A stretch of DNA of 54,681 nucleotides from NIOZ-UU13 sp049287505 (GTDB lineage Bacteria > Planctomycetota > Phycisphaerae > Sedimentisphaerales > Anaerobacaceae). Made by a program: the position numbers and the translations under genes. The notes under the pieces are model-generated. The model was not told the origin of the DNA. It made no database searches and saw nothing but the letters and a program-made list of their open reading frames with translations. Positions 8,083-15,968 of this stretch are shown here, piece by piece (the stretch's first letter is position 1; every line of letters starts with the position of its first letter). The stretch lies in the NCBI GenBank assembly GCA_049287505.1, contig JBAQFY010000178.1:1-54681 (forward strand), in the 5' to 3' direction.

Positions 8083-9246
8083 TCATTTTTGGATGCGCAG
8101 CCTGATTCTATCAGCCGAACGGGTGTGTCTGGCAGCAGAGCCGTCCTCAATAGCCGCTGCTATCTGCATAAACCTCGGTATTGTATAATCAAAAAAACGC
8201 TTATAACTCTCACAGAAATAACTTTCTCTGCTATCCTCAGCGTTCAAACGGACCCTGTCTTTCATACAGCCGCCCCGACATATATTAAGGTGGCTGCAGA
8301 CAAGGCATTTATTACAAAGATTTTGCTTATCGCGAGCAAAGGCACGTCTTTTACCGCCGGTGGCAAGCTTCTCTAAAGGCGTTTCAAGAATGTTGCCCAA
8401 TCGCCACTTCGGCTCAACAAAAAACTCACAGCAAAAGGCATCGCCGCTGTGCTCGACAACAACAAAACCCGCGCACTGCTTGCTGTATGCGCAAATCGTG
8501 TGCTTACCCATAACGTAGTAAGTTACAAACGAATCAAACTCACGAATATTCAGCTTACCCGGCCCATACTCGTACCAGAGGTCAAACAGTCTGCACAAAA
8601 AATCGCCGTATTGCCTCGGCGTGATTGAAAAATCCGCAATTGTATTTGTCGCAGCCTCCGCCTCAACACAGGGAATAAACTGCAAATAAGTCAGCTCGTT
8701 TTCGATTAAGAAATTAAAAAGCGTCTCCGGATGCTCCACGTTTTCATTATTCAGCAAAATAAGGGCACTAAATTCAACTTGATGTTTCTTGCAGTTTCCA
8801 ATTCCTTTCATTACCCTCTCAAAAGTACCCGACCCGGAATGGTCAACGCGATATTTATCGTGAAATTCTTTCGGCCCGTCGATACTTACCCCGAGAAGAA
8901 ATTTATTGTCATGCAAAAACCGGCACCAGTTATCATCAAGTAAAACGCCGTTGGTTTGTAGGGTATTGCTTACCTCCTGGCCGCTGCTGCCGTACTTTTT
9001 TTGTAACTCCACCGCCCTCCTAAAAAAATCCACTCCCATCAACGTTGGCTCACCCCCCTGCCAGGCAAAGCCAACCACCGGAAAGTCTAACTGCATATAA
9101 TCTTTGACGAGTTTCTCAAGCACCCCATCGCTCATTCGCTGCCTGCCCCGTCCAAACTCCGGCGCACGGTCCTTATAGAAACAATACCTGCAATCAATAT
9201 TGCAATCTGAACCGGATGGCTTGATTAAAAGAGTAAACGGCTGCAT
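8083..9246 (-). CDS. Anaerobic sulfatase-maturating enzyme (radical SAM, SPASM), copy 2
   Basis: The 387-residue protein is collinear with the maturase at 5092-6231 over its whole length. It keeps the same N-terminus (MQPFTLLIKPSGSDCN), C-X3-C-X2-C cluster (CNIDCRYC), WQGGEPTLMGVDFFR, GVSIDGPKEFHDKYR and C-terminal SPASM cysteines (NLCNKCLVCSHLNICRGGC ... YFCESY). The C-terminal tail after the last cysteine block differs. The ATG at 9246 lies 5 bp after the stop of the GH95-like gene, so the two are almost certainly co-transcribed. Function by family: formylglycine formation on sulfatases in the cytoplasm. No intact sulfatase gene is present in the window, so its client is encoded elsewhere or lost. 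Confidence 0.9.
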   Translation of the reverse strand: MQPFTLLIKPSGSDCNIDCRYCFYKDRAPEFGRGRQRMSDGVLEKLVKDYMQLDFPVVGFAWQGGEPTLMGVDFFRRAVELQKKYGSSGQEVSNTLQTNGVLLDDNWCRFLHDNKFLLGVSIDGPKEFHDKYRVDHSGSGTFERVMKGIGNCKKHQVEFSALILLNNENVEHPETLFNFLIENELTYLQFIPCVEAEAATNTIADFSITPRQYGDFLCRLFDLWYEYGPGKLNIREFDSFVTYYVMGKHTICAYSKQCAGFVVVEHSGDAFCCEFFVEPKWRLGNILETPLEKLATGGKRRAFARDKQNLCNKCLVCSHLNICRGGCMKDRVRLNAEDSRESYFCESYKRFFDYTIPRFMQIAAAIEDGSAARHTRSADRIRLRIQK

Positions 9247-9251
9247 TGTCT

Positions 9252-11573
9252 CTAATTTCTTCGCTCAAGCGTAATCTGCTGGCCGGCTAACATTTGTATA
9301 TGAAGCTCATTATTAACTTTTCGCACCGCGTCTTTTGGAATTCCTTCCACATTGAACTGCGAGTCCTGAAATGGATTCTCAAGGTGGCACATTCCCCCTT
9401 TCTCCGCAAATATCTCGACGCGCTGTGTCAGTCCTTTGCGCCGTTTAGCCGAGACAAGAAACGCCCCTTCTGCCCTGAGCGTAGTAAAAGAAACATCCTT
9501 CCAGGTTACAGGAATAGCCGGAAAAACTCTGATGGTCCCGCTGTAGCTTTGCAAAAGCATCTCCTGCAGGCCAGCCGCGGCGGCGAAATTACCTTCCAGT
9601 GTAAATGGACGGTAACGAAATTTCGAATATCCTTGGATGGATTGGTCGCCGTTACAATGAAAACTGTTACGCAGACAAAAAGCGGTAGAAAATATCTCAA
9701 GTGCCTTCTCCGCCCTTTCGCCGTCACGTGCCCGCGCTGCTATGTTCGCCAGCCAGCTAAAGCTGTAACCGGTCCACAAGCTGGTCCCCTTTTGCTCAAG
9801 GTCGGCCAGAGAAGCCTTGATGATAGAGCGGTCTTCCTGTCCATTTTCCCAGCGAATTAGTCCTAACGGATGAATCGCCATCAGATGTGAAAAGTGACGA
9901 TGTGACTCCTTCAATGGATAATCCTTCGCAATGAGCATCTTCTTACTCTGAGGGTCAATCGCAAAATCAGGCATCTCACCAAGCACTTTACGCCAATGCT
10001 CAGCTTCTTTGCTTTCACCAAGCTCATCAGCAAGCTCAGCCGTTTTCTCAAATGCCCACCGCGTCAACGCAATATCGTAATTTGTCATCGTCGGGAACCA
10101 TGCATCCAGGCGGTTATCGTTAATCTCAGGTGAAGAGCTTAAAGGAAGAGTTCGCTTGCCGTCCGTGCCCTTCTCTGTAACCGCCTCAAGGAAAACTGCC
10201 GTTTCTCTCAACCACGGATAGGCGCGTGCTCGAAGAAATTCTCTATCCATACTATATCGCCATTGCAGGTAAAAATGGTGCCCCAGCCATGCAGCCGTTG
10301 TTGCCGAATGCGTGTACTGGTGCCAGCCGCCAATCTGTTTTTGCTCCAAGTCAGCCGTCATCGGAACATTCAGGCCCGGCAAATCAAAGAACCGCTTTGT
10401 CCAGGCCTTCGCGTTTTCTCTTGTATCCCACAGCCAGTTGACAAATCCAAGCGCCCCTCCAAGCTGATTACCGCTGTAAGCAGGCCAGTAGCTCAGCTCG
10501 GTGTTCAGGTCGTGGTGATAGTCTCCCTTCCAGGGTGGAATCTTTCCATTGTCTGCTGTCCACGGCCCCTGCAGGGTGATTGGCGATGTGTCAGCTCTGG
10601 TCGCTGAACCGAATTTGTACATCTCAAGATACCACTGCCTTTCAATGACGGAATTCGGCACCTGGACCGAAGACCTCCTCCAGAATAAGTCCCACCACTT
10701 ACTATGCGCAATAACTGATTTAGCAAATCCCGCTCTAACGGCCTTTTCACAATTCTCACGGGCCTTCTGCAGAGGCTCCTTTGATTCGTTCGACGTCGTA
10801 ATCGACCAGGCCCCCAGCCATTTTCCCTCTTTCTCCTCCCAGGCGACCACTACTGCATACTTAAATCCTCCCCAGCCTTCCTGTAGATAGCCTGTCCAGC
10901 TATCACCGACGGATTCAATCGGTGCGTTGTATCTCAGGCTTGCCAGGTCCCCGGCACTGATTTTGCCGGGCCCGGCCTCATCTGTAATCTCGCCTGCAAA
11001 AGGCGGGGCCAGCAGCTTGAGTCTAACAGGTTCAGCCGAACGGATATGAATCATACCCACAGGCTCTCTCGCATGGATAAAAACAGTTGCGATACCTCCG
11101 CCTCTGAGCTGGACCGTCGCCATCGCCTTGGCGAGTTCCAGCGACGCCTTCTCAAAGACCGGATTATCACCAATTGTCAGCTCGATACGACCGGCCGGTA
11201 TCTTAGTCGGACCGGCATTTCCATAAGGCTCATCATAAAGGCGGTGAAGGTCTGACAATCGTCCTTCTTTCACCCACCGGCGCATCGTCTGGTAGGAGTA
11301 TTCTTTTGTATGAAATTCAGGCACCGGCCGAAGGTCCCACAAATCGGTCCTGTCAAGAGATACCTTCAAAGGCTCACCGTCACCCCATACCAGAGCACCA
11401 AGCAATCCATTACCCAAAGGTATTGCTTCGTCCCATGTCTGAGAAGGACTATCGAATTGCAAGCCATGTTCCGGCAGCGGATTCCCAAACAGCTTGAATG
11501 CACAACCGATAACGATAATTACTATTGAAAGAGCTTGATGCACACCTGGAAAATCATACAGCTTCAAAAGCAT
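9252..11573 (-). CDS. Exported GH95-like glycoside hydrolase
   Basis: The ATG at 11573, with AGAGG just upstream, gives 773 residues; a TTG five codons earlier is less likely. A signal peptide (ALSIVIIVIGCAFKLFG) precedes the GH95 N-terminal beta domain (LPEHGLQFDSPSQTWDEAIP then LGNGLLGALVWG). The (alpha/alpha)6 catalytic barrel shows DLNTELSYWPAYSGNQ, LSSSPEIND (family acid Glu region), HRHFSHLMAIHPLG and WTGYSFSWLANIAARARDG. GH95 enzymes are alpha-L-fucosidases or alpha-L-galactosidases. The usual N-x-N of the first block reads D-L-N here, so specificity may differ. It heads a small operon with a sulfatase maturase, which suggests a sulfated fucose-type glycan as substrate (inference). Confidence 0.83.
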   Translation of the reverse strand: MLLKLYDFPGVHQALSIVIIVIGCAFKLFGNPLPEHGLQFDSPSQTWDEAIPLGNGLLGALVWGDGEPLKVSLDRTDLWDLRPVPEFHTKEYSYQTMRRWVKEGRLSDLHRLYDEPYGNAGPTKIPAGRIELTIGDNPVFEKASLELAKAMATVQLRGGGIATVFIHAREPVGMIHIRSAEPVRLKLLAPPFAGEITDEAGPGKISAGDLASLRYNAPIESVGDSWTGYLQEGWGGFKYAVVVAWEEKEGKWLGAWSITTSNESKEPLQKARENCEKAVRAGFAKSVIAHSKWWDLFWRRSSVQVPNSVIERQWYLEMYKFGSATRADTSPITLQGPWTADNGKIPPWKGDYHHDLNTELSYWPAYSGNQLGGALGFVNWLWDTRENAKAWTKRFFDLPGLNVPMTADLEQKQIGGWHQYTHSATTAAWLGHHFYLQWRYSMDREFLRARAYPWLRETAVFLEAVTEKGTDGKRTLPLSSSPEINDNRLDAWFPTMTNYDIALTRWAFEKTAELADELGESKEAEHWRKVLGEMPDFAIDPQSKKMLIAKDYPLKESHRHFSHLMAIHPLGLIRWENGQEDRSIIKASLADLEQKGTSLWTGYSFSWLANIAARARDGERAEKALEIFSTAFCLRNSFHCNGDQSIQGYSKFRYRPFTLEGNFAAAAGLQEMLLQSYSGTIRVFPAIPVTWKDVSFTTLRAEGAFLVSAKRRKGLTQRVEIFAEKGGMCHLENPFQDSQFNVEGIPKDAVRKVNNELHIQMLAGQQITLERRN

Positions 11574-11588
11574 ATCCTCTAATATCAA

Positions 11589-12818
11589 TTATTCTTCTGC
11601 TGTTTTGTGCTTTTCCAACCATTTTTGTGCCCACTCCTTGGCCTGTTGGGGCTTCTGCAATATCCCCTCTAATTGGGCAATGTACAGCTCCTCCGACAAT
11701 TGCCCCAAAGCAGGCCCCGGTATGGCACCTAATCGAATCAAATCGTGGCCGTTAAGCAGCGGCCTCGGCCTTAGTTCAACATCACCTAATGCCCGAATCC
11801 GCTTACGCAAATTCACTAATGCAGCAGTACCTTCTCCACTGTCACCTTTAGCCTTCTGAATCGCTCTTTGCAACTCGTAAAGGTCCCAGAAATATGGCTC
11901 GGCCAAAATCTTCTTCAAGCCGGCCAAGGACATTCGTTCGTCGAGCAGTATGCCTCTGTTTGCTAATAAAAATTTTATATGTTTGGTCTGACTTCTGCTT
12001 AGTTTCAAAACCCGACACTTCTCAATTGCGAATTCCGTTTCGCAGCCGGCAAAAAAACACGCCAGCGCCAATGCAAAATCAACCTTTTTTCGCAATTGAC
12101 CTAATACCTCAATTGCCGCTTGTATATGTTTGGAAGACAATCCTGGAAAGACCGTCTCAGCCAATCCGCTTTTAAACAGCATCGGCGCCCCCGCAGAGCG
12201 GTTAGGATTAACGAGTATGCCCTCCAATTCGATTGAGATGCGTTCGCCGCTTATTTTAGCAATATTTTTTACATTGCTGCAAATCGCCGACCACGTCAAC
12301 GGCTCAATCGCAAAACCAAGCTGGGTTGAAAACCGCACCGCCCGCAGCATCCGCAGATAATCTTCGCTAAATCGCTCGGCGGGCCTGCCGATAGTCCGCA
12401 CTATCTTTGCTCTAAGGTCGGCCTGTCCATCGACATAATCTATCACCTCTTTTTTCAGAGGGTCATAAAACATCCCGTTGATAGTAAAGTCTCTTCGGCT
12501 GGCATCTTCAGCGGCATTGGCAAACTTAACCACCCCGGGGTGTCTGCCATCAGCATAGTCGGTTTCGGTTCTGAACGTGGCTACTTCCACCTTTCGGTCT
12601 TCGACCAACACAATGACCACACCAAATTTTGCTCCGACCTTCAATGTGCGTCTGAACAATCCGATTACGTCTTTGGGCTGTGCAGCCGTAGCAACATCAT
12701 AGTCTTTGGCGCGTTGGCCTAACAGCATATCGCGCACGCAGCCCCCGGCTAACAACGCCTGAAAACCGTTTCGCCGCAATCGCTTAATTATCTTTATAGC
12801 CGCCTGTTTGTTTGTCAT
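11589..12818 (-). CDS. CCA tRNA nucleotidyltransferase / poly(A) polymerase family protein
   Basis: Nucleotidyltransferase motifs are clear from the ATG at 12818: LLAGGCVRDMLLG (residues 23-34) and AKDYDVAT with the metal-binding Asp39 and Asp41. RRDFTINGMFYDP and the RNA-binding block ERFSEDYLRMLRAVRFSTQLGF follow. The protein adds CCA to tRNA 3' ends, or poly(A) in the PcnB branch; sequence alone does not separate them. A longer frame reaches 12875, but the extra residues come from repeat-like DNA and lack a ribosome site, so I prefer 12818 (409 residues). Its stop lies 15 bp before the GH95-like start on the same strand. Confidence 0.88.
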   Translation of the reverse strand: MTNKQAAIKIIKRLRRNGFQALLAGGCVRDMLLGQRAKDYDVATAAQPKDVIGLFRRTLKVGAKFGVVIVLVEDRKVEVATFRTETDYADGRHPGVVKFANAAEDASRRDFTINGMFYDPLKKEVIDYVDGQADLRAKIVRTIGRPAERFSEDYLRMLRAVRFSTQLGFAIEPLTWSAICSNVKNIAKISGERISIELEGILVNPNRSAGAPMLFKSGLAETVFPGLSSKHIQAAIEVLGQLRKKVDFALALACFFAGCETEFAIEKCRVLKLSRSQTKHIKFLLANRGILLDERMSLAGLKKILAEPYFWDLYELQRAIQKAKGDSGEGTAALVNLRKRIRALGDVELRPRPLLNGHDLIRLGAIPGPALGQLSEELYIAQLEGILQKPQQAKEWAQKWLEKHKTAEE

Positions 12819-12875
12819 TTGTCTCACATCTCGTATTGTGTACATCACAGAAATCCGAATATCGAAATTCGCCAC

Positions 12876-12985
12876 AAGCTCAAAGTGACTAAAGCTAAAA
12901 AGAAAGATAACTTTAGCTCACTTTAGTTCACTTTAGTTCACTTTAGGCACTTTAGCTCACTTGATTTTGTTTCGTATTTCGTATT
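12876..12985. repeat. CTTTAGNTCA 10-bp word array with TTTCGTATTTCG words
   Basis: At 12911-12961 five consecutive 10-base units read CTTTAGCTCA, CTTTAGTTCA twice, CTTTAGGCAC and TTTAGCTCAC. GTTTCGTATTTCGTATTTC follows at about 12968. The 10-bp family recurs at about 31485, 31630, 41555-41600, 42638-42736 and 50761-50845, in both orientations. Confidence 0.8.
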
Positions 12986-13591
12986 TCAGATTTCAAATTC
13001 CTCCTTGTCTTTTTTCATTTCGCTTTTGCTCAGTATGGTTACCGCCATCGTCCCCCACTGTCGCCGCTCTATTACTCGAAATTCTCCATATTGTTCTAAC
13101 AAAGACACCTTTTGGTCGGTCCTGACAACGACAATTCCGTCGCCGGCCACCTGCTCACCCAACAAATTTAGCAAACCGCCCAAAGCTGAATCAGCCTGCA
13201 CATCCCTTGTAGCCGCATAGGGCGGGTCAATAAAGACAAGGCCATATTTTCCCCGGCTGAAATCAGCCGCTGCTCCAATCTTAAAAGCGTTTGCCCTTAT
13301 AACTTTTGACTCTTTAACAAAATCGGCTTTTTCTATGTTCTTATTTAGAACCGAAATAATCTTCGGGTCCCGCTCAACGAAAGTAACAAACTCCGCCCCT
13401 CTGCTCAAGGCTTCAAGACCCAGAGAGCCGACCCCGCAGAATAAATCGGCTGCTATCGCACCACTCGGAAGGTCATATTTATAAAGAACGCTGAAAAGCG
13501 ACTCTTTAACTCTGTCCGTAATCGGCCGGGACACCTTCGTCTTAGGGCTAAGCAATCTCATCCCTCGTTTTGAACCAGCTATGATTCGCAT
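12986..13591 (-). CDS. rsmD: 16S rRNA (guanine(966)-N2)-methyltransferase RsmD
   Basis: From the ATG at 13591 the protein starts MRIIAGSKRGMRLLSP, the standard RsmD N-terminus. RPITDRVKESLFSVL, the SAM-binding DLFCGVGSLGLEALSRGA and the catalytic FIDPPY motif follow. It methylates G966 in 16S rRNA of the small subunit. The frame extends 16 codons upstream to 13639, overlapping the end of the Dabb gene, but the family start is MRIIAG. AGGAG is about 15 bases from this ATG, a long spacing, so translation may be coupled to the upstream gene. The length of about 200 residues fits the family. Confidence 0.92.
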   Translation of the reverse strand: MRIIAGSKRGMRLLSPKTKVSRPITDRVKESLFSVLYKYDLPSGAIAADLFCGVGSLGLEALSRGAEFVTFVERDPKIISVLNKNIEKADFVKESKVIRANAFKIGAAADFSRGKYGLVFIDPPYAATRDVQADSALGGLLNLLGEQVAGDGIVVVRTDQKVSLLEQYGEFRVIERRQWGTMAVTILSKSEMKKDKEEFEI

Positions 13592-13610
13592 TTTGGGACA
13601 GGTACAGCTC

Positions 13611-14018
13611 CTACCTTTTTGTCCAGTAGTCAACCACAAGAACTTTATCCAGGTGTGGGCCTAACATTTCGCCGAACTCCTTGTGGGCCGGATGTGGCAG
13701 ATACTTGGCCCTATCGGCTTCACTCCGGAACGTCACCATAAAACAGTGAGTAAAGCCCTGCTGAAGATTCTCCACGCTTACATCGGTGCCCCACTCGAAA
13801 TCACATATCGCATCGACTTTACCCGGCAGCGCACGGAATGCGTTCTCAATTTCCCTTATCTGTTCTGTGGAGGTGCCGTCCTTGAACTTAAACAGCACGA
13901 CATGGCGCAGGACCTGTCCGGATTCGCCCTCTATGTCACACTCATTTGTGTGGACACTCACAACACAGCCGGCCAAAACAACCGCCCCCACCATCAGATA
14001 CAAAACGTTTCTAAGCAT
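13611..14018 (-). CDS. Dabb-domain lipoprotein
   Basis: A 135-residue protein with a lipoprotein signal (MLRNVLYLMVGAVVLAGC; Cys18 is the lipidation site). A stress-responsive A/B barrel (Dabb) domain follows: LRHVVLFKFKDGTSTEQI, ENAFRALPGKV, DFEWGTDVSVENLQQG, FMVTFRSEADRAKYLPHPAH. Dabb proteins are small dimeric barrels related to dye-decolorising or polyketide-type enzymes; exported lipoprotein forms are common in Planctomycetes and their role is unknown. Its end lies close to rsmD (20 bp), suggesting a shared transcript. Confidence 0.82.
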   Translation of the reverse strand: MLRNVLYLMVGAVVLAGCVVSVHTNECDIEGESGQVLRHVVLFKFKDGTSTEQIREIENAFRALPGKVDAICDFEWGTDVSVENLQQGFTHCFMVTFRSEADRAKYLPHPAHKEFGEMLGPHLDKVLVVDYWTKR

Positions 14019-14172
14019 AATTAGTTATCTCCAATAATTTTTCCGTTACATGGCTCACAAACAATATATGCGCTTCCTCAAAACAGAGCCGCGACCGTAA
14101 GGAAGCGGTAACTGCCCTCTTCGGAACAAGGGATTTTATCAGCAAAGCCTTCTGGCGTCCATCCTATTATCA
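14019..14172. repeat. Intergenic REP-like element
   Basis: The 154 bp gap contains CGCTTCCT...AGCCGCGACCGTAAGGAAGCG (about 14070-14108). The ends GCTTCCT and AGGAAGC can pair. AGCCGCGACCGTAAGG-type words are frequent intergenic repeats in Planctomycetes (recalled, not checked). Confidence 0.45.
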
Positions 14173-14730
14173 TCAAAGCAAAAGCTCACTGATTTGAACG
14201 GCACACCGTCGAAACTTATCGGCAGGTAACGTTACAGTCTGCCATTTCGGACTGCGGCGTTTCATAAACGAACAATAGTCCTCTAATTTCATGGTAAAAA
14301 ATATATACCTGTCTGTGCCAAAATCAAAGACATCCCTGCCGTCAAAATCAACGTCGATGTTCTCTATCTTATAGACAAAGACGAAGACAGCTTGATAAGC
14401 CGGGCCGAAAACCTGCTGCCATTTTACCAGGCCATTGACGTCCTCAGTTGTAACCCAGCATTCAAAGCCCGCTAATTTGGTCAGGCTGGTGCCCTTGAAC
14501 TTTCTGCCCTTTACCTCAGCAATTATTATTTGTCCATTGGCCGGATATACCAAAAAATCGAAGCTCTTGACCTTGCAGCGCGCAAAGGCCGTCCGCTTTT
14601 GTTCATCTATCGCAATGTATTGAATTCGATTCTCAATCAGCCAATTCTGGAAGGCCCGCTCATAGTGATTTGGAAATGAATCCTTCATCTCAGCCCAGTC
14701 CTTCTCACCGCTCGCCGGCCGGAACATCAT
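14173..14730 (-). CDS. HYExAFE-family protein, nuclease-like
   Basis: The 185-residue protein has the signature NHYERAFQNWLIENRIQYIA near residues 21-40. KSFDFLVYPANGQIIIAEVKGRKF, CWVTTEDVNGLVKWQQVFG and AVFVFVYKI follow (each listed piece is a separate block). This matches a Planctomycete family named after the HYExAFE motif. The pattern E (HYE)...D (FDFLVY)...E-x-K (AEVKGR) is that of a PD-(D/E)XK nuclease core, so DNA or RNA cleavage is possible but is an inference. The start is uncertain: ATGs at 14730 or 14727, or the later MKDSFPN, none with a good ribosome site. Confidence 0.72.
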   Translation of the reverse strand: MMFRPASGEKDWAEMKDSFPNHYERAFQNWLIENRIQYIAIDEQKRTAFARCKVKSFDFLVYPANGQIIIAEVKGRKFKGTSLTKLAGFECWVTTEDVNGLVKWQQVFGPAYQAVFVFVYKIENIDVDFDGRDVFDFGTDRYIFFTMKLEDYCSFMKRRSPKWQTVTLPADKFRRCAVQISELLL

Positions 14731-14762
14731 AGTCGCTTATCAAGGCGCCTCAGCTTCAAATG

Positions 14763-15884
14763 CTATTTGCCGGCCACGAACAAAAGCGGAACCAATTCAT
14801 TCAAGTATCGCCGCCACAGCCGCCATTCATGTCCGCCGTCCGTGATGTGGGCGACGTGCTTGATATTGTCGCTCTTCAATCGCTCGATAAACTCCTGGTT
14901 TGTCTCGAAAAGGAAATCCTTCCTGCCGCACCCGACCCACAGAAGATTAAGCTTCTCGTTTGTCACCTTCAGTTTGGCTAACAAGTCATTGAACTGTTGG
15001 TCTCGTGGCACAGCCGAGCTAAAAGCACCTACCCACCCGAAAAGTTCAAGATTGCCTAACCCGACGGTCAGCGCCTGCCCACCGCCCATCGAAAGCCCTG
15101 CTATCGCCCGGTCTTTTTGGTCTCTGCTCACGCGATAGCGTTCCTGGACATAAGGGATTACATCCTCAATCAGGTCTTTCTCAAACGCTCCATAGTTCCC
15201 AATACTTCGCATATCAGGAGGCGCCGAAGGTGTATGCCCGTACGGCATCACAATAACCAGCGGCCTGGCTTTGCTCTCGGTGAGCAGATTATCTACTATC
15301 ACATTGGCCCGGCCAACCACAGTCCACGCATCCTCACAGTCGCCCATCCCGTGCAGCAGATAAAGAACGGGGTATCGGACATTTTCGCCCGTCTCGTAAC
15401 TCGGCGGCGTATAGACATAAAGCCCCCGTGTAACACCGAGTGACTTCGACCGGTACTTGTGTATGTGGATTGCACCGTGAGGCACCTGCTGCTCTTGAAA
15501 GAACATCGGCTCTTTGCCAGGTATCTCGACCAGGTTCTTTGAGTTCCTGAGCCAAACCTTCAGCCATGAATTGGCAGGGTCAACTATCTCAAGACCATCC
15601 ACAACAAAATTATACTCGTAAATCTCCGGCTTAGCCGGACCCAAAGTTACGCTCCACACCCCAGTCTTGCTTCTTGTCATAAGTCGCAGCCCCTGTGCAA
15701 ACTGAACGTTCACACCAACACGTTTGGCATTCGGCGCATTCAGCCGAAATGTCACCCGGCCGTCGGAATGAATCTCTGGAGATACAAGAATTTGTCGTCG
15801 CGAAGCTGCTGCTTCGAGCTGCGAAGCCGAACAAGCCAAAACCAATATTAAGAGAACCACCCACGCTGACTTAAAAGCTCCCAT
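14763..15884 (-). CDS. Exported CE1-type esterase with N-terminal E-set domain
   Basis: The ATG at 15884 is preceded by TTTGGAGG at good spacing; a longer frame would place the ribosome site inside the gene. The 373-residue protein has a signal peptide (AWVVLLILVLACSASQLEAA). Next is an immunoglobulin-like glycan-binding domain (VTFRLNAPNAKRVGVNVQFA, YNFVVDGLEIVDP). An esterase-D-type alpha/beta hydrolase follows: PVLYLLHGMGDCEDAW, nucleophile Ser in AGLSMGGGQAL and catalytic His in DGGHEWRLWRRYL. Relatives are feruloyl or acetyl-xylan esterases that remove side groups from plant or algal polysaccharides. It acts outside the cytoplasm. It lies between the HYExAFE and hisS genes on the same strand. 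Confidence 0.86.
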   Translation of the reverse strand: MGAFKSAWVVLLILVLACSASQLEAAASRRQILVSPEIHSDGRVTFRLNAPNAKRVGVNVQFAQGLRLMTRSKTGVWSVTLGPAKPEIYEYNFVVDGLEIVDPANSWLKVWLRNSKNLVEIPGKEPMFFQEQQVPHGAIHIHKYRSKSLGVTRGLYVYTPPSYETGENVRYPVLYLLHGMGDCEDAWTVVGRANVIVDNLLTESKARPLVIVMPYGHTPSAPPDMRSIGNYGAFEKDLIEDVIPYVQERYRVSRDQKDRAIAGLSMGGGQALTVGLGNLELFGWVGAFSSAVPRDQQFNDLLAKLKVTNEKLNLLWVGCGRKDFLFETNQEFIERLKSDNIKHVAHITDGGHEWRLWRRYLNELVPLLFVAGK

Positions 15885-15968
15885 TTTCTGACCTCCAAAC
15901 AATTCTTATATGCTATTATTGTTTCAAGTTCGAATTTTTGAATTGTCATTCATGCGAAACAGACTTAA

